A stretch of DNA of 64,000 nt from URNF01 sp045634325 (GTDB taxonomy: Bacteria; Bacillota; Clostridia; Oscillospirales; Acutalibacteraceae), in the NCBI GenBank assembly GCA_045634325.1, contig JAZRAA010000024.1, forward strand, positions 62,001-126,000, given 5' to 3'. Position numbers and translations under genes: made by a program. The notes below the pieces were generated by a model. It made no database searches, was not told the DNA's origin, and saw nothing but the letters and a program-made list of their open reading frames with translations. This document shows, in pieces, positions 41,955-50,938 of the stretch (positions within the stretch are counted from its first letter, which is position 1; each line of letters starts with the position of its first letter).

Positions 41955-42665
41955 TTATCTCTCGTATCTGTATGTGTTGGAGCGGTAATAGCGAGTACGG
42001 TATACCCCTTTGCGATGTTGTTGCACATCGGTGAGCAGGTAGCCCAAAATATTAGCGCCAATGCTCACAATGCTCTCTTGCGCCGCTTTCAGTTCATCGT
42101 AGGTGGTTTGTCCTTCACGCACCACGACCACCATGCCTGCAATGTTGTTGGTGAGCATCAACGCATCTGCCAACAGATTGACGGGCGGAGAATCAATGAA
42201 AATGTAATCGTATTTTTCACTCGCTTGTTCAAGCAGAGTGGTCATATTCGCAGAACACAACAATTCTTGCGGATTGGGCGGTATCGGGCCGGCAGGTAAA
42301 AAGTCCAGATTGGGCGCTACATCTTCTACCAACGCCTCCTCCAACGATTGCATGCCGCCGAGCACCTTAGAAAGACCGTTTTTACGGCTGACACGGAACA
42401 TTTTATCCAGTCTGGGACGACGCATATCCGCATCGATCAACAACACTTTGAAATTACTCTGCGCCATTACAATAGCCAGATTCCCCGCACTGGTGGATTT
42501 GCCTGCATGCGGTTCTGCGCTGGTAAATAATACCGTCTTCTTCTCACTGGTCGCCAGTGCGAATAACAAATTGGTACGCAAGGTCTTATATGCTTCTACG
42601 ATATGAAATGGTTTTTGCGCATTCGCAGCCGCAGTTTGTTTCGCGTCCGTTTTCTTTTTGCTCAT
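41955..42665 (-). CDS. bacterial tyrosine kinase (CpsD/CapB/YwqD type)
   Basis: A 236-residue cytoplasmic BY-kinase. Walker A is AEPHAGKST (50-58), a variant of the usual PGEGKST; Walker A-prime is VLLIDADMRRP (74-84) and Walker B FIDSPP lies further on. The C-terminus is a tyrosine cluster (YRTRYYRSNTYRYER), the autophosphorylation site. In Firmicutes these kinases need the cytoplasmic tail of a separate membrane modulator, here encoded 16 bases upstream. They normally regulate capsule or exopolysaccharide polymerisation, yet no glycosyltransferase genes adjoin. Confidence 0.94.
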   Translation of the reverse strand: MSKKKTDAKQTAAANAQKPFHIVEAYKTLRTNLLFALATSEKKTVLFTSAEPHAGKSTSAGNLAIVMAQSNFKVLLIDADMRRPRLDKMFRVSRKNGLSKVLGGMQSLEEALVEDVAPNLDFLPAGPIPPNPQELLCSANMTTLLEQASEKYDYIFIDSPPVNLLADALMLTNNIAGMVVVVREGQTTYDELKAAQESIVSIGANILGYLLTDVQQHRKGVYRTRYYRSNTYRYER

Positions 42666-42681
42666 TACAATCCCCTCCGTA

Positions 42682-43347
42682 TCAGTCGTTCAAGCTGGGA
42701 ATCTCGCCAAGCACCGGACCGGCGACAAATTCGCTCAAATCCTCTTTGCTCTTAATGGTCGTATCGGTTATATACAAGATAAGCGCAATCAAAGCGGACA
42801 GAACAAAACCGCCTACCGCACCCAATGTAATGTTGCGCGCAAAATCCGGTTTTATCTTCACGGCGGGCGGCACTTCGCTCAACGGCGTGATGGTGCCCGC
42901 ACCAATGGTATCATATAATATTTCAGGTGCAACATCGCAAACCGCTTGACAAATATTTTGCGAAAGCAACGCATCGGTGGTGTTAGCGGAAACGGTGATA
43001 ATCGCGGAATCCTCCGAAGTGGAAACCGATAACGCACCCGAAACCGTGCCCGCACTTGCAGTCATGGTCATACGCTCAGCGACCATGTTTATCGTTTCCT
43101 TGTTTTTCAAAATCACCGCATAGCTGTTGGTGAGCATGCGAGAAGCTGCCAAGTTGTTAGCGTTGGCGACACCAGACTGCACCTGCACGTTTTGCACATA
43201 CAATGAAACGCTCGCTTCATAGCGGTCTTCTACGCGAAACAAAGTATACGCGCCCATCAGCAAGCCGCCGCATACCAAACCGAGTATTAACCATTTGAGT
43301 CGCAACAAAAACAAACCCCACAAAGCGGCCAAAGTAAGATTTTGCAT
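42682..43347 (-). CDS. Wzz/CapA-type polysaccharide chain-length modulator
   Basis: A 221-residue protein with two membrane helices (about 15-36 and 170-195) and an external loop rich in Ser/Thr/Val between them, preceding the second helix with the Pro-rich PLSEVPPAVKIKPDF typical of Wzz proteins. The short C-terminal cytoplasmic tail (KSKEDLSEFVAGPVLGEIP) is the activator of the partner BY-kinase. First of two genes, with a perfect consensus promoter. GGAGG before the start. Confidence 0.92.
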   Translation of the reverse strand: MQNLTLAALWGLFLLRLKWLILGLVCGGLLMGAYTLFRVEDRYEASVSLYVQNVQVQSGVANANNLAASRMLTNSYAVILKNKETINMVAERMTMTASAGTVSGALSVSTSEDSAIITVSANTTDALLSQNICQAVCDVAPEILYDTIGAGTITPLSEVPPAVKIKPDFARNITLGAVGGFVLSALIALILYITDTTIKSKEDLSEFVAGPVLGEIPSLND

Positions 43348-43416
43348 AAATGTGCCTCCTTAAAGCCTGAAAAAGCATTCGCTTGTATCATTTTATTTCA
43401 TCATACACCGAGTATA

Positions 43417-43445
43417 ATTATACCCCGACACAAAGACAATGTCAA
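43417..43445 (-). promoter_or_regulatory. consensus promoter of the Wzz-BY-kinase unit
   Basis: Minus strand TTGACA (43440-43445), 17 bases, TATAAT (43417-43422): perfect on all three counts. No operator is evident. Confidence 0.9.
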
Positions 43446-43467
43446 CGCTTTCTTTTATAATATGCAC

Positions 43468-43496
43468 TTTACAAGCAATGCGAAACTTGGTATACT
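43468..43496 (+). promoter_or_regulatory. promoter of azlCD
   Basis: TTTACA (43468-43473), 17 bases, TATACT (43491-43496), 31 bases before azlC. Divergent from the Wzz promoter. Confidence 0.75.
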
Positions 43497-43527
43497 CGTA
43501 CCATAGCCGAAAGGAAGCGAACATATT

Positions 43528-44247
43528 ATGCCAATTGCTAAACGCGCCATATTTATGCAAGGAATGCGGGACGGACTGCCTATCGGGCTGGGATACTTTG
43601 CGGTGTCCTTCTCGTTGGGGATTGCCGCGAGAAATGCGGGACTCACCGCTTTAGAAGGATTCTTCGCCAGTCTGTTCACCAACGCCTCAGCAGGAGAGTA
43701 TGCGGTATTTTCCCTTATCGGTGCGGGCACGACCGCACTGGAAATCATACTCATAACACTTATCACCAACGCACGGTATCTGCTGATGAGTTGCGCTTTG
43801 AGTCAACGCCTCTCGCCCGACACTGCTATGCGTCATCGTTTGCTTATCGGTGCGGACGTTACCGACGAGCTGTTCGGCATTGCGATTGCACGAGACGGGT
43901 ATTTGCCACCGTTTTACTATTACGGTGCTATGCTGACATCCGTTCCTTTTTGGGCAACGGGTACGGCACTGGGAATTGTCATGGGCAATTTGTTGCCGCT
44001 TCGTGTGGTCAGTGCGCTGAGCGTAGCGCTGTATGGTATGTTTTTGGCTGTGATTATCCCGCCCGCACGCAAATCCGTTGCGGTTGCATGTGCGGTAGCA
44101 TCCGGATTTATGTGTAGTTATCTTGCTTCTGTTTTGCCGTTTGTGCGAGACATATCCGAAGGCAACCGGACCATTTTACTCACCGTCATTCTATCTGCCG
44201 CGGCAGCATGGATTTGTCCGTTGAAAGAAGGTGAGCAAAATGCCTGA
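43528..44247 (+). CDS. azlC: branched-chain amino acid exporter large subunit AzlC
   Basis: A 239-residue polytopic protein with about six or seven helices, the large part of the AzlCD exporter (LIV-E family). The N-terminus has the family pattern RDGLPIGLGYFAVSFSLGI, followed by FTNASAGEYA and the NARYLLMSCALSQRL segment. The gene overlaps azlD. Start ATG lies 11 bases after AAGGAAG. No Lrp/AzlB regulator is adjacent. Confidence 0.93.
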   Translation: MPIAKRAIFMQGMRDGLPIGLGYFAVSFSLGIAARNAGLTALEGFFASLFTNASAGEYAVFSLIGAGTTALEIILITLITNARYLLMSCALSQRLSPDTAMRHRLLIGADVTDELFGIAIARDGYLPPFYYYGAMLTSVPFWATGTALGIVMGNLLPLRVVSALSVALYGMFLAVIIPPARKSVAVACAVASGFMCSYLASVLPFVRDISEGNRTILLTVILSAAAAWICPLKEGEQNA

Positions 44248-44545
44248 ACGCCTTTTGTATCTGGCACTTATGATCATCACCGTCTATGTGATACGTGTAC
44301 TGCCGTTCACCCTCATTCGTAAACCGATTCAAAATCGCTTTATCCGTTCCTTTCTATACTACGTACCGTATGTCACGTTAGCAGTGATGACATTCCCCGC
44401 CATCCTGCACGCAACCGCATCACCCGCAGCGGGTGTAATTGCATTGGCAGCGGGCATTGTCGCCGCCTATTTGGGCGCAGGATTGTTGCCGGTTGCCGCT
44501 GTTTGCTGTTGTTTGGTGTTTATCACAGAACTGTTTTTCCATTAA
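44240..44545 (+). CDS. azlD: branched-chain amino acid exporter small subunit AzlD
   Basis: A 101-residue protein with three to four helices that partners AzlC. IRVLPFTLIRKPI near the start is typical. The ATG at 44240 has AGAAGGTGAG upstream; a GTG at 44231 is in frame but lies within that site. Overlaps azlC by 8 bases. Confidence 0.92.
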   Translation: MPERLLYLALMIITVYVIRVLPFTLIRKPIQNRFIRSFLYYVPYVTLAVMTFPAILHATASPAAGVIALAAGIVAAYLGAGLLPVAAVCCCLVFITELFFH

Positions 44546-44576
44546 AAAATCCCGTCCTTGCGGACGGGATTTTTTG
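44544..44576. terminator. bidirectional terminator azlD / pfkA
   Basis: AAAATCCCGTCC and GGACGGGATTTT around TTGC (44546-44573), with T-runs on both strands. Serves the convergent azlCD and hprK...pfkA units. Confidence 0.93.
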
Positions 44577-44579
44577 TGT

Positions 44580-45545
44580 TTAGATGGAAAGTGTATGCGC
44601 CATTTCGTACAACTCGAAATCAAGCGTCTTCTTCATAGCCAAGGCTTCTTCAATATCAAAATCCACCAATTGGTCATTTTGAAGTGCAACAATGCGGTTG
44701 CTCTTGCCCGCTTCCAACAATTTAACGGCTTGGTAACCCATACGGCTGGCAAGCACACGGTCACGCAAGCTGGGAGAACCGCCGCGTTGCACGTGTCCGA
44801 GAATGGTTGCGCGAGAAGTGATGCCGGTTTCTTTTTCGACCATTTTGGCAATGTCAATTACGTTCTCTTCCACGCCTTCCGCTACAACCACGATGAAGTT
44901 CTTTTTACCGTTAGCGGTGTTGACTTTGATACGGTCGAGCACATCTCTTTGCATATCAAACGGGATTTCCGGTACCAAAATACTGGCAGCACCAACCGCG
45001 ATACCCACGTTCAAAGCGATATAACCCGCGTGGCGACCCATCACCTCGATGACCGAGCAACGGTCATGCGACTGGATGGTATCACGCAATTTATCTGCCA
45101 ACTCCATAGCGGTGTTCAAAGCGGTATCGTAACCAATGGTACGCTCACAGCAAGCAATATCATTGTCAATGGTACAGGGAATACCAATACACGGAATGCC
45201 TCTACGGCTCAAATCCTGTGCGCCGCGGAACGTGCCGTCACCGCCGCATACAACTACGCCCTCAATACCATATTTGTGACAGGTGTCGATTGCTTTTTGC
45301 ATGCCTTCTTCGGTGCAAAATTCAGGACTGCGCGCCGAAAGCAACATCGTGCCACCACGATGCAACACACCCGACACACTGCGCAGGTGCATCCGTTGCA
45401 AATCTCCATTCATCAAGCCATTATAGCCACGGCCAACGCCGTATACTTCCATACCTTCGGATATAGCCGTGCGTACTACTGCACGCACCGCCGCATTCAT
45501 ACCGGGGGCGTCACCGCCGCTGGTCAATACAGCAATTTTTTTCAT
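44580..45545 (-). CDS. pfkA: ATP-dependent 6-phosphofructokinase
   Basis: Phosphorylates fructose-6-phosphate, the committing glycolytic step. The 321 residues are of bacterial PfkA length. TSGGDAPGMNAAVR (8-21) and VVCGGDGTFRGA hold the nucleotide site; Gly after GGD (GGDG) marks the ATP rather than PPi type. PCTIDNDI has the catalytic Asp, and MGRHAGYIAL and GHVQRGGSPS bind substrate. Downstream of dnaE by 107 bases, as in many Firmicutes, but with its own promoter. Last gene of the unit. Confidence 0.97.
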   Translation of the reverse strand: MKKIAVLTSGGDAPGMNAAVRAVVRTAISEGMEVYGVGRGYNGLMNGDLQRMHLRSVSGVLHRGGTMLLSARSPEFCTEEGMQKAIDTCHKYGIEGVVVCGGDGTFRGAQDLSRRGIPCIGIPCTIDNDIACCERTIGYDTALNTAMELADKLRDTIQSHDRCSVIEVMGRHAGYIALNVGIAVGAASILVPEIPFDMQRDVLDRIKVNTANGKKNFIVVVAEGVEENVIDIAKMVEKETGITSRATILGHVQRGGSPSLRDRVLASRMGYQAVKLLEAGKSNRIVALQNDQLVDFDIEEALAMKKTLDFELYEMAHTLSI

Positions 45546-45597
45546 GATAGGTTCCTCCTACTTGTCGAGTGCCTCACATATCTTTATTAGCCAAATT

Positions 45598-45626
45598 ATT
45601 ATACCCACTTTTGCGCAAAATAGCAA
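45598..45626 (-). promoter_or_regulatory. promoter of pfkA with palindromic spacer
   Basis: Minus strand TTGCTA (45621-45626), 17 bases, consensus TATAAT (45598-45603). The spacer contains the perfect palindrome TTTTGCGCAAAA (45609-45620), a candidate operator. Confidence 0.65.
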
Positions 45627-45652
45627 GAGAAAAATGGATTTATTTACATATT

Positions 45653-48600
45653 CTACGTGGATTTTACATTATCCTGTCCCAAAAGAGCAGAAAGTTGTTC
45701 CAAAAGCGGAGCGGTACGGCAGGTGCGGTATTGTTCGCCCAGACAAACGAGTTTGCCGCTGTCCGCAAAGCGCACATATACCATATCTTCGCCTGCAAAC
45801 CGCTTTAACAATTGCAACACACGGGTAAATTGTTCAGTATCTTTACCGTCAACGCGCAACCACAGTCCACTGTGTGCAGGCTTTGTTTGCGGCGCTGTAT
45901 CCTGCAAAGCGGTCACCCGCTCGCACAAAATTTTAGGCGCTTCGTCTTCTTTCACGTCCAACCGTCCGGTGAGCAACACTTTTTGTCCACTCTGTAACAA
46001 AGTGGCAAATTGCGAAAGCGGTTTGGGGAAAATCACCGTTTCTAAACTGCCGTATAAATCTTCCACACGGCAATATACCATTTTCGAACCGGATTTGGTG
46101 TTTTGTTCACGCAGGTCACCCACCAAACCCGCAACCGTGACGGTTTTGCCGTCCAACGCCGCGGCGTTTTCTTCTGCCGCCGCTAAAATTCGGTCGGTGC
46201 GGGTGATGCGACGGTCTTTATACCACGCAGCATACGGTGTCAACGGATGTCCCGACAAATACAATCCCGCCGTTTCACGTTCCATGGCAAGCAGGTCGGA
46301 AAGCGGCAGTTCGGGCAATTGCGGCAACGGTATCGCACCGTCTTCTCCGTCGCTCATTTCGAAAAATCCAACCTGTCCCTCAACCTGTCGCCGTTCACGG
46401 TCTTCCAGTTGCGCAACCAGTGCGGGTGCCACCTGCAACATCTGGCGACGGTTTGCACCCAAGCCGTCCAGCGCACCACAACGAATTAAACTATCCAGTG
46501 CGGGACGGTTAAACTCTTTGCACGGTACCATGCGCTCACAAAAATCATAAAAACTGTTAAATTTGCCGTTTCGTTTGCGTTCCTCTACCAGCTCTTGCAC
46601 AAATCCGCGACCGATATTGCGCATAGCAAGTAATCCGAAACGAATATCTGCACCCGCCGGTGCAAATTGCGCCACGCTTTCATTCACGTGCGGCGGTAAT
46701 ACACGAATGCCCAGCCGTTCACTTTCACGAATGTAACTGATTTCTTTGTCACTGCCCAACACGCTGGTCATCAACGCCGCCATGTAGGCTTGCGGGTACA
46801 GTGCTTTCAAGTATGCGGTCTGGTACGCCACCAACGCATATGCGGCAGCGTGACTTTTATTGAATGCATACGACGCAAATGCAGACATTTCATCGAAAAT
46901 TTCGTTTGCGACAGCCGCGGGCACACCACGACGCACGCAACCGTCCACCACAATCTGTCCGTGTTCATCGGTCAGGCCGTTGACAAAAATATCCCGCTCT
47001 TTTTCCATGACATCGTGTTTTTTCTTTGCCATAGCACGACGCACCACGTCTGCTCTGCCAAACGAATATCCGGCAAGCGCACGGAAAATTTCCATTACCT
47101 GTTCTTGATACACCACGCACCCAAACGTCACTTCCAAAATCGGACGCAATAACGGATGCGCATATTTAACCGCTTGCGGATGATGGCGGTTATAGATATA
47201 TTTCGGGATGGAATCCATCGGACCGGGACGATATAGCGAAATTACCGCAATCAAATCCTCAAAGGCGGTGGGTTTTAAGTTGATAAGCACACGCTTCAAA
47301 CCGCCCGATTCCATCTGGAACACACCGTCACTGTTGCCCGCAGACAACATGGCATACACCCGCTTTTCATCCAACGGAATTTCATCCACTTTGAAAGCGG
47401 GGTTTTGTTTTTGTATCATTTTTTCTGCCGCGGCAATCACCGTCAGGTTGCGCAGTCCCAAAAAGTCCATTTTGAGTACGCCGAGTTGTTCCAAAACGTG
47501 CATGGGATATTGGGTGGCAACCGCATCTTTGTTTAAACACAACGGCACGTAGTCGCTGACGGGACACGGCGCAATCACCACACCCGCAGCATGCGTGGAG
47601 GCATTACGAGGCATCCCCTCTACCTTGCGTGCCATGTCGATGATGTGCGCTACCTGTTCATCCTCTTCCACTGCTTTGCGGAATTTCTCAGAGGTTTGCA
47701 GTGCGCTTTCCAACGTGACGTTCAAACCAAACGGGATGAGTTTTGCAATGCGGTCTGCCACGTGATACGGCACTGCCATCGCACGAGCAACATCCCGCAC
47801 TGCGGCTTTCGCCGCCATCGTGCCAAACGTGATAATTTGCGCCACACGGTCAGCGCCATATTTTTGAATGACGTAATCAATCACCTGTTGGCGCTTTTCG
47901 GTACAAAAATCCACGTCAAAGTCGGGCATGCTCACCCGCTCCGGATTCAAAAACCGTTCAAACAACAAATTGTATTTAAGCGGGTCAATCGCAGTGATGC
48001 CGATACAATACGCACACAAACTGCCCGCACCCGACCCTCTGCCCGGGCCTACCGGAATATCATGCGTCTTGGCATAGTTGACATAGTCCGCCACAATCAA
48101 GAAATAATCGGCATATCCCATTTTACGAATAACCGACAGTTCATATTCCATACGCTCGACTGCACCCGTCGGCAGAGCATCCCCATACCGCTTTTGCAGT
48201 CCCGCGCGACACAAATCCGCAAGATACGCATCACTGTCCCCGCCCGGTGCGTCGAATTTGGGTAATTTAAGGTTGCCGAATTCCAATTCCACCCGACAAC
48301 GCTCCGCAATTTTCGCAGTGTTCTCAATCGCTTGCGGTACATCCGCAAACAAAGTCGCCATTTCCTGCTCGCTCTTGAGATAAAATTCATCCGTATCAAA
48401 TGAAAGGGGCGTGGGGTCTAATATAGTGGTACCTGTTTGGATGCACATGAGCAACCGTTGCATCTGCGCATCCTGTTTTTCGAGATAGTGCACGTCGTTG
48501 GTGGCGACCAATCCAATACCGGTCTCGTTTGCAAGGCGCAACAATCCTGCACGCACCGTCTTTTGTTCGGGCATGCCGTGGTCTTGCACTTCCAAAAAGA

Positions 48601-49108
48601 AATTATCTTTACCGAACACTGCGGCATAGTAAGTGGCAATACTTTTGGCTTTTTCGTAATCGCCCTGTGTCAATGCACGGGGAATTTCGCCCGCCAAGCA
48701 CGCCGAAAGAGCAATCAATCCTTCGTGATGTTGTTCGAGCAGTTGATGGTCCACACGGGGACGACTGTAAAAACCCTCGGTGAAGGCATGGGACACCAAT
48801 TTCAATAGATTTTGATACCCTGTTTCGTTTTCACACAGCAGCACCAAATGACTGCTTTCGCTGTCGGTGCCGTGCACCTTATCCAAGCGACTGCGTGCCG
48901 CGACGTACACCTCACAACCGATGATGGGGTGCACGCCCTCCGCTTTTGCCGCATTATAAAAATCGACCACGCCGTACATCACGCCGTGGTCGGTGATGGC
49001 CACCGCCTTTTGTCCGAGTGCACGCGCGCGATGCACAATCTCCGGCACACGACATGCGCCGTCTAACAGACTGTATTCACTATGCACATGCAGATGAACA
49101 AAAGCCAT
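45653..49108 (-). CDS. dnaE: DNA polymerase III alpha subunit DnaE
   Basis: A replicative polymerase of the C family, 1,151 residues. N-terminal PHP domain (1-280, HLHVHSEYSLLDG, with the metal-binding His set), palm with GPGRGSGAGS (354-363) and catalytic PDFDVD (Asp396, Asp398, Asp400), fingers and helix-hairpin-helix region, then an OB fold near 990-1070 (TVAGLVGDLREQNTKSGSK). Lengths and domain order fit DnaE1 or DnaE3. In Firmicutes DnaE extends primers while PolC does the bulk synthesis. The start at 49108 has AAGGAGG; the longer frame overlaps whiA. Confidence 0.97.
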   Translation of the reverse strand: MAFVHLHVHSEYSLLDGACRVPEIVHRARALGQKAVAITDHGVMYGVVDFYNAAKAEGVHPIIGCEVYVAARSRLDKVHGTDSESSHLVLLCENETGYQNLLKLVSHAFTEGFYSRPRVDHQLLEQHHEGLIALSACLAGEIPRALTQGDYEKAKSIATYYAAVFGKDNFFLEVQDHGMPEQKTVRAGLLRLANETGIGLVATNDVHYLEKQDAQMQRLLMCIQTGTTILDPTPLSFDTDEFYLKSEQEMATLFADVPQAIENTAKIAERCRVELEFGNLKLPKFDAPGGDSDAYLADLCRAGLQKRYGDALPTGAVERMEYELSVIRKMGYADYFLIVADYVNYAKTHDIPVGPGRGSGAGSLCAYCIGITAIDPLKYNLLFERFLNPERVSMPDFDVDFCTEKRQQVIDYVIQKYGADRVAQIITFGTMAAKAAVRDVARAMAVPYHVADRIAKLIPFGLNVTLESALQTSEKFRKAVEEDEQVAHIIDMARKVEGMPRNASTHAAGVVIAPCPVSDYVPLCLNKDAVATQYPMHVLEQLGVLKMDFLGLRNLTVIAAAEKMIQKQNPAFKVDEIPLDEKRVYAMLSAGNSDGVFQMESGGLKRVLINLKPTAFEDLIAVISLYRPGPMDSIPKYIYNRHHPQAVKYAHPLLRPILEVTFGCVVYQEQVMEIFRALAGYSFGRADVVRRAMAKKKHDVMEKERDIFVNGLTDEHGQIVVDGCVRRGVPAAVANEIFDEMSAFASYAFNKSHAAAYALVAYQTAYLKALYPQAYMAALMTSVLGSDKEISYIRESERLGIRVLPPHVNESVAQFAPAGADIRFGLLAMRNIGRGFVQELVEERKRNGKFNSFYDFCERMVPCKEFNRPALDSLIRCGALDGLGANRRQMLQVAPALVAQLEDRERRQVEGQVGFFEMSDGEDGAIPLPQLPELPLSDLLAMERETAGLYLSGHPLTPYAAWYKDRRITRTDRILAAAEENAAALDGKTVTVAGLVGDLREQNTKSGSKMVYCRVEDLYGSLETVIFPKPLSQFATLLQSGQKVLLTGRLDVKEDEAPKILCERVTALQDTAPQTKPAHSGLWLRVDGKDTEQFTRVLQLLKRFAGEDMVYVRFADSGKLVCLGEQYRTCRTAPLLEQLSALLGQDNVKST

Positions 49109-49137
49109 ACGGTTGACCTCCTTATTCTCAATTACTA

Positions 49138-50037
49138 TCACATACTGTTTGCCGCTTCCAACAACCGTTGCAAACGGTGATTAACGCCACTGCGGGTAAG
49201 CGGCGGATCGCAATGCTCACCGAGTTCCCGCAACGACATATCCGGGTTATCCACCCGCAATTTTGCCAGTTGCTGCAAACTCTCGGGCAACTTTTCCAAC
49301 ATGCCCGCCTCTTCCAAACGACGAACGGCATCGATATGTACGCTCGCCGCTTTCACCGTTTTATCGATATTTGCAGTTTCACAGTTGTTCGCACGATTGA
49401 CATCGTTGCGAATACTTTTGAGCACCTTTATGCCCATAATTTCCAGACTGGCGTTTTGCGCGCCCATCAAGGTCAAGCAATCCGCAATCTGCTCGCTTTC
49501 TTTTAAATAAATCACGTGGGTGCCTTTACGACACACATATTTGGCGGAAAAATCCAGTTCCCGTAACAACGCAAGCAAATCCTTGCTCAAATTATAATAC
49601 GGTACACTGAATTCCATGTGATACGCATTTTCGGGGTTGCTCACCGCACCGCATACCAAAAACGCTCCCCGCAACAACGCCGCCGCACAACCATCGCAAT
49701 CGAGGTTGGCACGATTCATGCGCACACTGCCGTCCTCGGCGGCGTGTCCAAACCGTTCTAACGTGCGATTGCGCGCCCATTGCTCGTCCACCGTCACGAT
49801 ATAAAAATCTCCGTTTCGTTTGCGGATTTCCAAGGATGGTTTTGGCACCAGACAACAGGTTTGCACCAGTTCCTGATAGGTTTCAAAAACCGCAAGGTTT
49901 TCCGTTTGCAACGAAACTTCGTTGCCGCAATAGGCGTGTGCAAACTCCAACATGCCGTAGCACTGTGCCGCCAGACAACACCCTTTTGACGGACGGAGCG
50001 CCGCCATTTCGTTTTTCACGTCGGTAGAAAAGGACAT
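49138..50037 (-). CDS. whiA: DNA-binding protein WhiA
   Basis: A 299-residue bipartite regulator: an N-terminal LAGLIDADG-like fold (two halves, about 10-205; RGAFLVCGAVSNPENAYHMEF) and a C-terminal helix-turn-helix (about 225-299; DNPDMSLRELGEHCDPPLTRSGVNHRL). In Bacillus it affects chromosome segregation and Z-ring formation; in actinomycetes, sporulation division. The gene follows rapZ with 26 bases between and precedes dnaE by 29 bases, the conserved Firmicute arrangement. Confidence 0.96.
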   Translation of the reverse strand: MSFSTDVKNEMAALRPSKGCCLAAQCYGMLEFAHAYCGNEVSLQTENLAVFETYQELVQTCCLVPKPSLEIRKRNGDFYIVTVDEQWARNRTLERFGHAAEDGSVRMNRANLDCDGCAAALLRGAFLVCGAVSNPENAYHMEFSVPYYNLSKDLLALLRELDFSAKYVCRKGTHVIYLKESEQIADCLTLMGAQNASLEIMGIKVLKSIRNDVNRANNCETANIDKTVKAASVHIDAVRRLEEAGMLEKLPESLQQLAKLRVDNPDMSLRELGEHCDPPLTRSGVNHRLQRLLEAANSM

Positions 50038-50063
50038 ACGCTCCCTCCTCTCATTCTCAAAAA

Positions 50064-50924
50064 TTACAGTTTCGAAATATCACGATGATTGATAATCGCG
50101 TGAATATCCTGCTCTTCCAAATGTGCCGCTAACCGTTCGGCAAACGTCACCGAGCGATGCTTGCCACCGGTACAACCAATTGCGATGACCAACTGCGTTT
50201 TTCCTTCGTTGCGATACAACGGCAACATATAATCCACCAAAGCATGCATGCGTTTTTCGAATTCAACGGATTCTTCGCATGCGAGTACATAGTCCTGCAC
50301 GTCTTGTTCCAAACCGGTGTGCGTTTTGAGTTCATCCACATAAAACGGATTGGGGAAACAACGTACATCTAACACCATGTCCGCTTCGCGCGGTGAACCG
50401 TATTTAAATCCAAACGACATACACTGAATGGTCATCGCTGTTTCAGGATTTTCCAAAAACATCTGCACGATCTGTTCACGCAATTGCGAAGAAGTGAAAT
50501 GTGAAGTATCAACCAAATAATCCGCGGCGACTTTGATGTGTTCCAGCAACCGACGTTCACGCTTGATAGCGTCTCCCACCGAAGCGTCACCAATATCGGT
50601 CAGCGGATGACGGCGGCGGGTTTCCTTATACCGACGCATCAGCACGCTATCTTCACAATCGAGGAACATGATGCGGTAGGGGATTTCACGTTCACGCATC
50701 CCCTGTAACCCTTTATCGAAATCATCAATGCCCACGGCACCACGGGAGTCCACAATCAGCGCGACCTTTTGCATTTGTTGATTAGAAGCCGAGAACAGTT
50801 CCGCAAACTGTGCAAGCAAAACAGGCGGCAAATTGTCCACACAATAATATCCAATATCCTCCAACGCATCCACCGCACGGGATTTTCCCGCGCCGGACAT
50901 GCCCGTAACAATTAAGAAGTCCAT
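50064..50924 (-). CDS. rapZ: RapZ/YvcJ-type nucleotide-binding protein
   Basis: A 286-residue P-loop protein. Walker A GMSGAGKS (8-15), DVRCFPNPFYVDELK in the middle and the C-terminal IGCTGGKHRSVTFAERL, which binds RNA or sugar phosphate in E. coli RapZ. In Firmicutes (YvcJ) it hydrolyses GTP and affects competence; the exact role here is unknown. Start choice is uncertain: GTG 50936 and ATG 50927 are also in frame; ATG 50924 has the best spacing from GGGTG. Placed between murB and whiA. Confidence 0.94.
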   Translation of the reverse strand: MDFLIVTGMSGAGKSRAVDALEDIGYYCVDNLPPVLLAQFAELFSASNQQMQKVALIVDSRGAVGIDDFDKGLQGMREREIPYRIMFLDCEDSVLMRRYKETRRRHPLTDIGDASVGDAIKRERRLLEHIKVAADYLVDTSHFTSSQLREQIVQMFLENPETAMTIQCMSFGFKYGSPREADMVLDVRCFPNPFYVDELKTHTGLEQDVQDYVLACEESVEFEKRMHALVDYMLPLYRNEGKTQLVIAIGCTGGKHRSVTFAERLAAHLEEQDIHAIINHRDISKL

Positions 50925-50938
50925 CATTTCACCCACTT

